From: Corynebacterium xerosis NBRC 16721 = ATCC 373
GTDB taxonomy: Bacteria > Actinomycetota > Actinomycetes > Mycobacteriales > Mycobacteriaceae
Direction: 5' to 3'
Length of the DNA: 64,000 bases
Assembly: GCF_001552415.1 (NCBI RefSeq)
Contig: NZ_BCRD01000005.1
Location: 62,001-126,000, forward strand
Position numbers and translations under genes: made by a program. The notes under the pieces were generated by a model, which saw nothing but the letters and a program-made list of their open reading frames with translations, had not been told where the DNA came from and made no database searches. Positions 16,649 to 25,600 of the stretch are shown here, piece after piece; the first letter of the stretch is position 1, and each line of letters starts with the position of its first letter.

Positions 16649-19600
16649 ATGTCTGAGCAGAAGAAGAACCCCGGCCGCGCCAACCGCAGCAGCCAGCGAC
16701 GCGGCCGCCGCTCCCCCGACGCACGGCCGGACGAGGCCACCCGGGGCGCGCGCCCCCAAATGGACAAGCGGCCCATCTACGCCCGCCTGGACGGCGTGAC
16801 GTACGCGGAGGCCCGCAGCTTCCGCCGCCGCCTCAAGCGCGCCTCGGCACCCAACGCCGTCCACGCCATCGCCGAGGACATCGAGCTGGCGCGGCTGCGC
16901 GTCGAGGAACGCCGCGCCTCTCTGCCGACTATCACGTACCCGGAGTCGCTGCCGGTCTCCGCCCGCCGCGACGACATCGCCGAGGCCATCGAGAACAACC
17001 AGGTCACCGTCATCGCCGGCGAAACCGGCTCGGGCAAGACCACGCAGATCCCAAAGATCCTGCTCGACCTGGGCCGCGGCGTGCTGGGCAAGATCGGCCA
17101 CACGCAGCCGCGCCGCCTTGCCGCGCGCACGGTGGCCGAGCGCATCGCCGACGAGCTCGGCGAGAAGATCGGCGGCCACGTCGGCTACGCCATCCGTTTC
17201 GACGACCGCATCGGCCGCGACACGTGCGTCAAACTCATGACCGACGGCATCCTGCTCGTCGAGATCCAGCGTGACCGGCTGCTGCTCGACTACGACACGA
17301 TCATCATCGACGAGGCCCACGAACGCAGCCTCAACATCGATTTCCTGCTGGGCTACCTCAAGCGGCTGCTGCCCAAGCGCCCGGACCTGAAGGTCATCAT
17401 CACCTCGGCGACCATCGACCCGGAGCGGTTCGCGGAGCATTTCGCCGACGCCGACGGCACGCCCGCACCGATCATCGAGGTCTCCGGCCGCACGTTCCCG
17501 GTCGAGGTCCGCTACCGCCCGTTGACCGTCGAGGAAACCGTCACGCGCAAGAACGGCCAGGTCGAAACCCGGGTCACGGACATCGACCAGATCGACGGCG
17601 TCGTCGGCGCCTGCCGCGAGCTCATGCACGAGGGCGACGGCGACATCCTGGTGTTCTTCTCCGGCGAGCGCGAGATCCGCGAGGCCGCCGAAGCCATCGA
17701 GGGCCAGAAGTGGCGCGGCGTCGAGGTCCTTCCCTTGTTCGGCCGATTGTCGAATGCGGAGCAGCACCGGGTTTTCGGGCCGCATGCTTCACGACGCATC
17801 GTCCTGGCCACCAACATCGCGGAAACGTCGCTGACGGTGCCGGGCATCCATTACGTGGTCGACACCGGTACCGCGCGCATCTCCCGGTACTCGACGCGCA
17901 CGAAGGTCCAGCGCCTGCCCGTCGAGCCGGTGAGCCAGGCCAGCGCCAACCAGCGTTCGGGCCGGTGCGGCCGCGTGGCCGACGGCATCGCCATCCGTCT
18001 GTACTCCGAGGAGGACTTTCTCTCCCGTCCGGAGTTCACCGACCCGGAGATCCAGCGCACCAACCTCGCGTCGGTGATCCTGCAGATGGCCAACCTCGGC
18101 CTCGGTGACGTCGCGGCCTTCCCGTTCGTCGACGCCCCCGACCACAAGGCCATCCGCGACGGCGTGCAGCTTCTCGACGAACTCGGGGCCCTGGCCAAAC
18201 CGGAGGAAGACGCCGGGCCGTCGTCAAGCAAGACCGGATCCAACGCGCTCGCCCTGACCCCCACCGGCCGCGAACTGGCGCGCATCCCCGTCGACCCGCG
18301 GCTGGCGCGCATGCTGGTCGAGGCCCACGCCAATGGCGCGCTCAAACCCGTGACCGTGGTCGTGGCGGCGCTGAGCCTGCAGGACGTGCGTGAACGGCCA
18401 TTGGAAAAGCAGGCGCAGGCCGACCAGGCGCACGCCCGCTTCAAGGACGCCACCAGCGACTTCCTGTCCTACTTGAAGCTGTGGGAGCACCTGCAGGACA
18501 AGCGCCGCGAGCTGTCCGGCAACCAGTTCCGCAAGATGTGCCAGCGCGAGTTCCTGCACTACATGCGCGTGCGCGAGTGGCAGGACCTGATCCGCCAGCT
18601 CAACCAGGTCGTCGCCGATCTGGGTTGGAACTGGTCGGCCGAGGGCAACGAGCCCTCCCCCGATTCCATCCACCAGTCGCTGCTGGCCGGCCTGCTGTCG
18701 CAGATCGGCGTGCGCGAGGGCGAGGGCAAGGAGTTCACCGGCACCCGCAACACCAAGTTCCTGGTGCACCCGGCGTCGGCGCTGTCGAAGAAGCCGCCGC
18801 GCTGGGTGATGGCCGCGGAGATCGTCGAGACCTCCCGCACCTTCGCCCGCGACGCCGCGCGCATCGAGCCGGCGTGGGTGGAAAAGCTGGCCTCGCACCT
18901 GCTCAAGCACCAGTACTCCGAGCCGCATTGGTCCACCAAGCGCGGCGCGGCCATGGCGTACCAGAAGTCGACGCTCTATGGTGTGCCCGTCGTCGTCGAC
19001 CGCGCGGTGCCGTACCACCGCGTCGATCCGACCGCCGCCCGCGAGATGTTCATCCGCCACGCGCTCGTCGACGGCGAGTGGACCACCCACCACAAGTTCT
19101 TCGCCGACAACCGCGCGAAGCTCGAGGAGGCCGCGCAGCTGGAGGACAAGGCGCGCCGCCGCGGCATCGTCGTCGACGACGACACGCTGTACGCCTTCTA
19201 CGACGCCAAGATCCCGCACACCGCGACCACCGCCGCGAACTTCGACCGGTGGTGGAAGAAGACGTCGCAGTCGGACCCGCGCCTGCTCGACTTCGACCCG
19301 CACGCGCTGGTCAACCCCGATTCCCACGACGTCGACGCCGCCGCCTTCCCCGACCTGTGGCAGCAGGGCACCCTGGATTTCCAGTTGTCCTACCGCTTCG
19401 AGCCGGGCGCCGACGATGACGGCGTCACCCTCCACGTCCCCGTGCCACTGTTGGCGGGACTGCGCATGGAGGGCTTCGACTGGCTGGTGCCGGGTCTGCG
19501 GCAGGAGCTCGTGGAGTCGTTGATCCGCACGTTGCCCAAGGCTTCACGACGCTCCGTTGTCCCCGCCCCGGACTTCGCCGCACGGGCTCTGGCGTCCATG

Positions 19601-20698
19601 ACCCCCTACGCCAGGCCCCTGCGTGAATCGCTTGCCGACGCCTTGCGACAATTGGGCGGTTCGGGCATCAACGCCGACGACTTCGACGTATCCAAGTTGC
19701 CGGCGCACCTGCGCTTCAACTTCGCCACCGTGGATCGGCGCGGGAAGATCACCGACCAGGACCGCGACCTGAAGGCACTGCAGCGGCGCCGCGCCGGCCA
19801 GGTGACCACCGCGGTGTCCAAGGCCGCCGGCGACTCCGAACATGCCGCGGTGAAGGAATGGACCGCCGACAACCTCGGTGCCGTGCCGGAAACCGTCCAG
19901 AACACCGTCGACGGCCAGAAGGTGACCGCCTACCCGACGCTGGTGGCCACGAAGGAGGGCGTGGCCGTCAAGGTCGTGCCCACCGAAGCCCAGGCGAAGG
20001 CGTCGTTGGTCACGGCGACGCTGACCATGCTGCTGCGCGATTGCCCCGTCCAGGCCAAGTCGATGGTCAAGGGTCTGCCCCTGCAGCAGCGGGTGGCCGT
20101 CGACGCGTGGCCGCACGGTGGTGCCGAGGGTCTGGTCGAGGATTGCCGCGTGACGGTGATCCGCGATCTGATGATGGCCGGGGGCGGTCCGGTGCGCGAT
20201 CCTGACGAGTACGCGAAGCTGCGTGATTCCGTGAAGCCCCAGGTGCCGGGTCAGGTGCGGCAGTTGGTGGTCGGCATGGCCAAGGCCTTGCCGGCGTATC
20301 ACCGTGTCGTGTCGCAGTTGGCCGAGTGGGACGGCCCCGCCATCGACGACATGCGGGCGCAGCTGGAGTTCATGCTGCCCAAGGGCGCCGTCGCGCGGCA
20401 CGGCTGGTCGAACCTGCGGCATTTGCCACGGTACCTGGAGGCCATGGAGATCCGGTTGGCGGACATGGCGCTGGATCCCGATCGGGACGCCGAGTTGGAG
20501 GACGAGATCGCCGAGGTCGGCGAGTACCTGGAGAAGCGCCTGCAGCGTTTGCCCGAGGGGCGGCGCAAGTCGGTGGCCGTGCGGGACATCGGGTGGATGG
20601 TGCAGGAGTTGCGCGTCAGCTTGTTCGCCCAGCGCCTGGGCACCGCGAGGACGGTGTCGCCGCAGCGGATCAAGAAGGCGATAGACAAGCTGAAGTAG
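16649..20698 (+). CDS. hrpA: ATP-dependent RNA helicase HrpA (DEAH box)
   Basis: 1349 residues, the usual size of HrpA. An arginine-rich tail (1-45) precedes the helicase. Walker A is AGETGSGKTTQIPK (about residue 125), the box II is DEAH (about 222), motif III is TSATI, and motif VI is QRSGRCGRVADG (about 435). The ratchet/OB region and the long C-terminal HrpA-specific domain (DUF3418, about 800-1340) follow. HrpA unwinds RNA and in other bacteria rescues collided ribosomes and processes mRNA. The gene stands alone and converges on nrdR. A little GCCGTC-rich repetition (20722-20765) lies between the two stops. Confidence 0.97.
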   Translation: MSEQKKNPGRANRSSQRRGRRSPDARPDEATRGARPQMDKRPIYARLDGVTYAEARSFRRRLKRASAPNAVHAIAEDIELARLRVEERRASLPTITYPESLPVSARRDDIAEAIENNQVTVIAGETGSGKTTQIPKILLDLGRGVLGKIGHTQPRRLAARTVAERIADELGEKIGGHVGYAIRFDDRIGRDTCVKLMTDGILLVEIQRDRLLLDYDTIIIDEAHERSLNIDFLLGYLKRLLPKRPDLKVIITSATIDPERFAEHFADADGTPAPIIEVSGRTFPVEVRYRPLTVEETVTRKNGQVETRVTDIDQIDGVVGACRELMHEGDGDILVFFSGEREIREAAEAIEGQKWRGVEVLPLFGRLSNAEQHRVFGPHASRRIVLATNIAETSLTVPGIHYVVDTGTARISRYSTRTKVQRLPVEPVSQASANQRSGRCGRVADGIAIRLYSEEDFLSRPEFTDPEIQRTNLASVILQMANLGLGDVAAFPFVDAPDHKAIRDGVQLLDELGALAKPEEDAGPSSSKTGSNALALTPTGRELARIPVDPRLARMLVEAHANGALKPVTVVVAALSLQDVRERPLEKQAQADQAHARFKDATSDFLSYLKLWEHLQDKRRELSGNQFRKMCQREFLHYMRVREWQDLIRQLNQVVADLGWNWSAEGNEPSPDSIHQSLLAGLLSQIGVREGEGKEFTGTRNTKFLVHPASALSKKPPRWVMAAEIVETSRTFARDAARIEPAWVEKLASHLLKHQYSEPHWSTKRGAAMAYQKSTLYGVPVVVDRAVPYHRVDPTAAREMFIRHALVDGEWTTHHKFFADNRAKLEEAAQLEDKARRRGIVVDDDTLYAFYDAKIPHTATTAANFDRWWKKTSQSDPRLLDFDPHALVNPDSHDVDAAAFPDLWQQGTLDFQLSYRFEPGADDDGVTLHVPVPLLAGLRMEGFDWLVPGLRQELVESLIRTLPKASRRSVVPAPDFAARALASMTPYARPLRESLADALRQLGGSGINADDFDVSKLPAHLRFNFATVDRRGKITDQDRDLKALQRRRAGQVTTAVSKAAGDSEHAAVKEWTADNLGAVPETVQNTVDGQKVTAYPTLVATKEGVAVKVVPTEAQAKASLVTATLTMLLRDCPVQAKSMVKGLPLQQRVAVDAWPHGGAEGLVEDCRVTVIRDLMMAGGGPVRDPDEYAKLRDSVKPQVPGQVRQLVVGMAKALPAYHRVVSQLAEWDGPAIDDMRAQLEFMLPKGAVARHGWSNLRHLPRYLEAMEIRLADMALDPDRDAELEDEIAEVGEYLEKRLQRLPEGRRKSVAVRDIGWMVQELRVSLFAQRLGTARTVSPQRIKKAIDKLK

Positions 20699-20761
20699 GC
20701 GCCGCCCCGGTATTCATGGGTGCCGTCAAGGCCATCAGCGCCGTCTGCGCCGTCTGCACCG

Positions 20762-21211
20762 TCAGGCGTCGCCGTTGCGCAGCGACAGGATCTCGTTTTC
20801 GAAGTCCTGGGCCGAGCTGAAGGACTTGTACACGGAGGCGAAGCGGAGATATCCGACTTCGTCCAGGTCGCGGAGCGGCTCGAGGATGGCCAGGCCGATG
20901 TCGTTGGAGTTGACCCGTGGGGTGGCCTTGGAACGCAGCGTTTCCTCGACTTGCTGGGCCAGCAGTTTCAGCGAGGCTTCGGGGACGTCGCGGCCCTGGC
21001 AGGCCCGGCGAACGCCGCGGATCACCTTGTCGCGGCTGAAGTCCTCGACCACGCCGTCGCGCTTGACCACGATCAGCTGGGACCGTTCGAGCGTGGTGAA
21101 GCGTTTACCGCACGCCAGGCACTCGCGCCGGCGGCGGATGGTCATCCCGTCGTCGATGAGACGCGAATCGATGACCTTCGTTTGGTCGTGGTGACAGAAC
21201 TGGCAGTGCAC
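20762..21211 (-). CDS. nrdR: Ribonucleotide reductase regulator NrdR
   Basis: 149 residues. The zinc ribbon has two CxxC pairs (HCQFCHHDQ and ECLACGKRF) and is followed by an ATP-cone ([10 protein letters not shown] to about residue 140). NrdR represses nrd operons when dATP/ATP signal enough dNTPs. A GTG at 21211 gives the family start (HCQFCHHD at residue 2); an ATG four codons upstream (21223) is possible. Located between hrpA and the divS-like gene, as in other corynebacteria. No NrdR box was found in the window. Confidence 0.96.
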   Translation of the reverse strand: MHCQFCHHDQTKVIDSRLIDDGMTIRRRRECLACGKRFTTLERSQLIVVKRDGVVEDFSRDKVIRGVRRACQGRDVPEASLKLLAQQVEETLRSKATPRVNSNDIGLAILEPLRDLDEVGYLRFASVYKSFSSAQDFENEILSLRNGDA

Positions 21212-21285
21212 GCTTCCGAGCATACGGTGCCGTCCGCTGCCCCCGGTGCCGAGCACCACCTCTTGCACTACCTGTTGCGCCGCAG

Positions 21286-21777
21286 CTACTTCAGCTGGGC
21301 GTCGGCCGCCCCGACGTAGGTGGGCGCCGGAGGGGCATCCGGAGCCGGCGCACCGAGTCCGGAGAAGTGCAGCATCAAGCCGAACACGGCGCCGACGCCG
21401 GCGACGACGGCCACGGACGCGCGATTGCGGCGCACCCCCTGCACGGGTCCGCGGACCACCGAACGCCCGCCGCGGATGTGGCCGGTGTTCGAAACTCCGG
21501 GCGTCGGCGAGGAAGTGAGCGCCATTCGCCGTGTGTTCGGACGGCGGGACGAACCCGAAACGCCGCCCGGGCGACCGTTCGACGGCCTGCGAGACGTGCG
21601 CACCCGCGTTCGATCCTTAGGAGCCGACTTTCGAACACCCGGCGCCGAGGGCCGACGTGCGACGGAAGGGCGAGACACGGAGGGGGCGGAATCCATCCAC
21701 TCGGGGACATCCAGGTCATGGGTTCCATCAACGCCGGTCAGGGTGGTGGTGCGGTAGTCTTCGATAAAGGCGGTCAT
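21286..21777 (-). CDS. Single-pass membrane protein at the divS position
   Basis: 163 residues. Residues 1-110 are polar and rich in Arg, Ser and Pro. One hydrophobic helix ([19 protein letters not shown], about 123-141) is followed by a short Pro/Ala tail. ATG at 21777 has GGAAGGA upstream. In Corynebacterium glutamicum the gene at this place, divergent from lexA and next to nrdR, is divS, an SOS-induced inhibitor of cell division with one membrane segment. The assignment here rests on position and topology, not on a clear sequence match, so no symbol is given. Candidate LexA sites lie in the shared upstream region. Confidence 0.7.
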   Translation of the reverse strand: MTAFIEDYRTTTLTGVDGTHDLDVPEWMDSAPSVSRPSVARRPSAPGVRKSAPKDRTRVRTSRRPSNGRPGGVSGSSRRPNTRRMALTSSPTPGVSNTGHIRGGRSVVRGPVQGVRRNRASVAVVAGVGAVFGLMLHFSGLGAPAPDAPPAPTYVGAADAQLK

Positions 21778-21929
21778 CGGTTGGTTCCTTCCATCCGGGG
21801 ATCCGTGGAGAGTCGGTGAAACGGATTCGAAAATCCCTCTCGAACGCACTGCACGGATGTTCGACTGCGTTCCTGTGTTCGATTTATATCACCCGCCCCG
21901 GATCCCGTCCAGAGATGGGGGCGAAAACT

Positions 21930-21945
21930 TCGAACAGTTGTGCCA
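21930..21945. promoter_or_regulatory. Candidate LexA (SOS) box before lexA
   Basis: TCGAACAGTTGTGCCA matches the actinobacterial SOS box TCGAAC-N4-GTTCGA at 10 of 12 fixed positions. It lies about 85 bp before lexA. A TAGGGT -10-like hexamer follows at 21964, so the box could cover the -35 region and allow autoregulation. Further TTCGAA half sites occur at about 21857-21880 and 21972. Confidence 0.5.
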
Positions 21946-22029
21946 CCCGGCATTGTTTTGGTGTAGGGTCGTGTTCGAACGGCAGGCACGATCGAACCGA
22001 GCGGGACCGAACCCAGTGGGAGTGGAGAC

Positions 22030-22743
22030 ATGGCCGAGAAGAAGAAGCCGACAAAGATGGAATTGACCGATCGCCAACGGCGCATCCTCGAAGTCATTCA
22101 GGACGCCGTGTCGCTGCGCGGGTACCCGCCGAGCATCCGGGAGATCGGTGACGCGGTGGGCCTCAACTCGACGTCTTCGGTGGCGTACCAGCTGAAGGAA
22201 CTGGAGAAGAAGGGCGCGCTGCGCCGCGATCCCCACAAGCCCCGCGCCGTGGACGTCCGCGATCTGAAGCAGAAGCTGGACAAGCACGCGGGCAAGCCCG
22301 GCCCCAAGCCGAAGGGCTCGGCGGGCATCCCCGATGTTCCGGAAGGTGCCGCCGCCCCGACCTACGTCCCCATCGTCGGGCAGATCGCCGCGGGCAATCC
22401 GATTCTGGCCGAGCAGAGCATCGATGAGCACATGGCGCTGCCCGCCGAGCTCGTCGGGTCCGGTGACCTGTACATGCTCCGCGTGGTCGGCGAGTCGATG
22501 GTCGACGCCGGCATCTTCGACGGCGACTGGGTCGTGGTGAAGTCGCAGCAGACCGCGAACAACGGCGACTTCGTGGCCGCGATGATCGAGGGCGACGGCG
22601 AAAGCGAGGCCACCGTCAAGGAATGGCACGAGGACCGCGCCGGCAAGTGGCTGCTCCCCCACAACGACGCGTTCGAGCCGATCTCAGTCGATGGCCGGGT
22701 CACCATTCTCGGCCGCGTCGTCAGCGTGCTGCGCAGGCTCTGA
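22030..22743 (+). CDS. lexA: SOS repressor LexA
   Basis: 237 residues. The N-terminal winged helix contains LTDRQRRILEVIQDAV and GYPPSIREIGDAVGL; the C-terminal S24 peptidase domain starts near residue 110. The self-cleavage Ala-Gly bond is in QIAAGNPI (about 120), the nucleophile in VGESMVDAG (Ser near 154) and the general-base Lys in EATVKEW (about 197). LexA represses recA, itself and division inhibitors until RecA filaments trigger cleavage. A linker rich in Lys/Pro is longer than in enteric LexA, as usual in corynebacteria. Divergent from the divS-like gene. Confidence 0.98.
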   Translation: MAEKKKPTKMELTDRQRRILEVIQDAVSLRGYPPSIREIGDAVGLNSTSSVAYQLKELEKKGALRRDPHKPRAVDVRDLKQKLDKHAGKPGPKPKGSAGIPDVPEGAAAPTYVPIVGQIAAGNPILAEQSIDEHMALPAELVGSGDLYMLRVVGESMVDAGIFDGDWVVVKSQQTANNGDFVAAMIEGDGESEATVKEWHEDRAGKWLLPHNDAFEPISVDGRVTILGRVVSVLRRL

Positions 22744-22790
22744 CGCCACGGCTGCGGTGAACACCGGATGCACCAGATCCGGATGCACGA

Positions 22791-22832
22791 GGGCCGGGCC
22801 CCGGGATCATTCCCGGGGCCCGGCCCTTTCTT
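22791..22832 (+). terminator. Rho-independent terminator of lexA
   Basis: A perfect 16-bp stem (22791-22806 with 22811-22826) with a four-base loop TCAT is followed by TTTCTT. It also lies before the converging ptsI stop. Confidence 0.9.
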
Positions 22833-22878
22833 CGTGCGCGCTACCGCGATGATTCGACGACTCGGCGATCGGCGACTT

Positions 22879-24564
22879 CTACGCCAGGCCGAGCACCTCT
22901 CGAACGGCCGCGCGCGCGCCATCGGCGTCGGAGGCGTTCAGTGCGGCGCGGGCGGCGGCCGCGCACTGCTCGGAGGTGACCTCCGCCAACTGCGCGCCGA
23001 CCCCGGACAGCGCGGTGGCCGCCGCCGACAGCGAGTTGACGCCCAGGCCGACCAGCACGCAGGCCAGCAACGGATCGGCGGCGGCTTCGCCGCACACGCC
23101 GACCGGCGTGCCCGAATCCCGGCCGGAACGGCAGGTCATGTCGATCAGGCGCAGCACCGCCGGCTGCCACGGATCCGTCAGGTAGGCCAGGTGCGGCGAG
23201 AGACGATCCGCCGCCATCGCGTACTGGGTCAGGTCGTTGGTGCCGATGGACACGAAGTCGAGAACCTTCATCAGGTCATGGCTCATCAAGGCCGCGGCGG
23301 GAATCTCGATCATCGCGCCGGGGGTCAGGCCACGCTCGCGGCACAACCCGGCGAACCACTCCGCTTCCTCCAGTGTCGCGACCATCGGGGCCATGACCCA
23401 CGTCGGCGCCTCCGGGTCCCGCCCGGCCTTGGTGCCTGCCAGAGCAATGGCATCGAGCTGGCGCTCCATTAACCCCGAATTCGAACGCGAGATGCGCAGG
23501 CCGCGCACGCCGAGCGCCGGGTTGTCCTCGTGCTCCAAGTTCGCGAACGCCAGCGGCTTGTCGGAGCCGGCGTCGAGGGTCCGCAGCACGATCTTCTGCT
23601 GGGGGAAGGCCTTGAGCACCGTCGCGTAGATGTCGGCCTGATTCTCCACCGTCGGTTCGGTCGCGGCGGACAAGAAGCACAGCTCGGTGCGGAACAAGCC
23701 GATGCCCTCCGCCGCACCCTGGGCCGCGATGCGTGCGGCATTGCCGTCGCCGACGTTGGCCAGAAGCTGCACCCGGTCGCCATCGGCCGTGCGGCCCGGC
23801 CCCTCCCAGGCGGCGATCTTGTCGGCCATGCGGGCGGCTTCCGCCACTGCCGCCGCGGCGACCTCCGGGTCCGGGTCCACGGTCACGGTTCCACTGGCCC
23901 CGTCGACGAGGGTCATCGCCCCGGAGTCGATGTCTCGCAGACCCGCACCGGCGGCGACGACGCAGGGCACGCCCAGCTGGCGGGCAATGATGGCCGTATG
24001 CGAGGTCGGGCCGCCGAGGGCGGTGACCATGGCGACGAACAGGTCGGGATCCAATGTGGCGGTGTCTGCGGGAGACAGGTCGTCGGCAAGCAAAACGGAC
24101 GGCGCAGCCACCGCGGGCAGCCCCGGCTCCTCCTCGCCACGAAGCTCGGCGATGACGCGGTCGCGGATATCCTCCAGGTCGGTGGTGCGCTCGGCCATGA
24201 CGCCGCCGGCGGCCTTGAACATTTCCACGAACTTCTCGATCGCCGCCATCGTCGCGGCATCGCCGCGTTCGCCGCCCTTGATCTTCTTCACCGCCGCCCG
24301 GTGCCAGCCGCGGTCCAGGGTCAACTTCGACGTGGCCAACAGCACTTCCGCGGCGCTGCCCTCGGCGCGATTGGCGCGGGCCGCCAAACGCTCGGACACC
24401 GCGTTCGTCGCCGTGCGGAACCGCTCGATTTCCAAGTCAACGTCACCGCCCGGAATCGGCGTGCCCTCCTGGGGCAGGGCGGGACGGGGGCGCGCCCACA
24501 CGGCGGGCGCATAACCCACTCCCGGGACGACTGCGGTTGCCTTCAATGCTGCGGACGGGGACAT
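22879..24564 (-). CDS. ptsI: PTS enzyme I (phosphoenolpyruvate-protein phosphotransferase)
   Basis: 561 residues; ATG at 24564 with AGGAG. The swivelling His domain carries the phosphorylated histidine in GGPTSHTAIIARQLGVP (about residue 190); the PEP-binding TIM barrel carries FRTELCFL, GSNDLTQ-like IGTNDLTQYAMAADR and the CGEAAADP cysteine near the C-terminus. It takes phosphate from PEP and gives it to HPr (ptsH, 28714). It is divergent from the fructose PTS operon, so the 256-bp space between them probably holds shared control sites (FruR or SugR). Confidence 0.97.
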   Translation of the reverse strand: MSPSAALKATAVVPGVGYAPAVWARPRPALPQEGTPIPGGDVDLEIERFRTATNAVSERLAARANRAEGSAAEVLLATSKLTLDRGWHRAAVKKIKGGERGDAATMAAIEKFVEMFKAAGGVMAERTTDLEDIRDRVIAELRGEEEPGLPAVAAPSVLLADDLSPADTATLDPDLFVAMVTALGGPTSHTAIIARQLGVPCVVAAGAGLRDIDSGAMTLVDGASGTVTVDPDPEVAAAAVAEAARMADKIAAWEGPGRTADGDRVQLLANVGDGNAARIAAQGAAEGIGLFRTELCFLSAATEPTVENQADIYATVLKAFPQQKIVLRTLDAGSDKPLAFANLEHEDNPALGVRGLRISRSNSGLMERQLDAIALAGTKAGRDPEAPTWVMAPMVATLEEAEWFAGLCRERGLTPGAMIEIPAAALMSHDLMKVLDFVSIGTNDLTQYAMAADRLSPHLAYLTDPWQPAVLRLIDMTCRSGRDSGTPVGVCGEAAADPLLACVLVGLGVNSLSAAATALSGVGAQLAEVTSEQCAAAARAALNASDADGARAAVREVLGLA

Positions 24565-24623
24565 GGGGCTCCTCGGGACGGCGATGGTGTACCGCGAATT
24601 CGGACGAAAGTTTCGCTGCACCA

Positions 24624-24651
24624 AGCCTACTCCAAATTTCCCACATTGAAA
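24624..24651 (-). promoter_or_regulatory. Candidate ptsI promoter
   Basis: Read on the minus strand, TTTCAA (24651-24646) and TAGGCT (24629-24624) are 16 bp apart. A perfect odd palindrome CGAAAGTTTCG (24605-24615) lies just downstream in the leader and could be an operator. Confidence 0.45.
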
Positions 24652-24663
24652 CCAAAATCTTTC

Positions 24664-24691
24664 TTGACTTTCCAACATAATCGGGCATGAT
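24664..24691 (+). promoter_or_regulatory. Candidate fruR operon promoter
   Basis: TTGACT (24664-24669) and CATGAT (24686-24691) are 16 bp apart. The -10 lies inside the motif TCGGGCATGATTG (24681-24693), which recurs as CCGGACATGATTC at 24766-24778; the pair may be operators for FruR or another PTS regulator. Confidence 0.45.
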
Positions 24692-24820
24692 TGAAGGCAA
24701 CGGAGCCGCGGCTTTCGCCAAGGTCACACGACTTATTACCAGCCCACCAAAATCGGGCACCGGAACCGGACATGATTCGCCGAAACGGGCATCGCCCGCC
24801 GGCCAGTACAGGAGACCACC

Positions 24821-25600
24821 GTGTACGCAGAAGAACGCCGACGCAAAATCGCATCACTGACGGCGGTGGAGGGCCGCGTGACGGTCTCCGACCTCGCCCA
24901 CCACTTCGACGTCACCGCGGAGACCATCCGGCGCGACCTGGCGCAGCTCGACGGCGAGGGCGCCGTCCACCGCGTCCACGGCGGCGCCGTGGCGGCGAAA
25001 TCCTTCCAGACCGTCGAGGTCAGCGTCGACGCCCGCAAGAAGGCGCAGAAGGACGCCAAGCGCTCCATCGCCCGGGCGGCCGTGGATTATCTGCCGTCCT
25101 CCGGCGGCGGCGTCTTCCTCGACGCCGGCACCACCACCGAGGCGTTGGCCGAGCTGATGGCCGCCTTCCCCGAGGAACGCCACTGGTCGGTGGTGACCAA
25201 CTCGCTGCCCAGCGCCCTGACGCTGGCGGGCGCGCCGTACATCGAACTGCAGCTGCTCGGCGGCCAGGTCCGCGCCATCACGCAGGCCGTCGTCGGCGAT
25301 GCCGCCCTGCGCGCGCTGGCGCTCATGCGCGCCGACGTCGCGTTCATCGGCTCCAACGCCCTGACCATCGACCACGGCCTGTCCACCGCCGACCCGCAGG
25401 AAGCCGCCGTCAAGCGCACCATGATCACCAACGCCCGCAAGGTGGTGGTCATGTGCGATTCGACGAAGCTCGGCCGCGACTTCCTGGTCAGCTTCGCCGC
25501 CCTCGACGACATCGACGTGGTCATCACGGACCCGTCGGCGCCGCAGGCGTTCATCGACGAGCTCCGGGACCACGACGTCAAGGTGATCGTGGCGCGATGA
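24821..25600 (+). CDS. fruR: DeoR-family transcriptional regulator of the fructose PTS
   Basis: 259 residues from a GTG with AGGAG upstream. The DeoR helix-turn-helix is YAEERRRKIASLTAVEGRVTV with VTAETIRRDLAQLD as recognition helix, then the DeoRC sugar-phosphate sensor domain (FLDAGTTT, NSLPSA, FIGSNALTIDHGLST). DeoR regulators at this place sense fructose-1-phosphate or related esters and control PTS genes. The stop overlaps the fruK start (ATGA), so regulator and operon are co-transcribed. Called FruR by synteny with C. glutamicum. Confidence 0.92.
   Translation: MYAEERRRKIASLTAVEGRVTVSDLAHHFDVTAETIRRDLAQLDGEGAVHRVHGGAVAAKSFQTVEVSVDARKKAQKDAKRSIARAAVDYLPSSGGGVFLDAGTTTEALAELMAAFPEERHWSVVTNSLPSALTLAGAPYIELQLLGGQVRAITQAVVGDAALRALALMRADVAFIGSNALTIDHGLSTADPQEAAVKRTMITNARKVVVMCDSTKLGRDFLVSFAALDDIDVVITDPSAPQAFIDELRDHDVKVIVAR

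Noticed and set aside
20722..20765. Tandem repeat between hrpA and nrdR
   Set aside because: Only a few imperfect GCCGTC units; too short to call a repeat element.
21857..21880. Second SOS box near the divS-like gene
   Set aside because: Only half sites (TTCGA) are present; no full match to the consensus.
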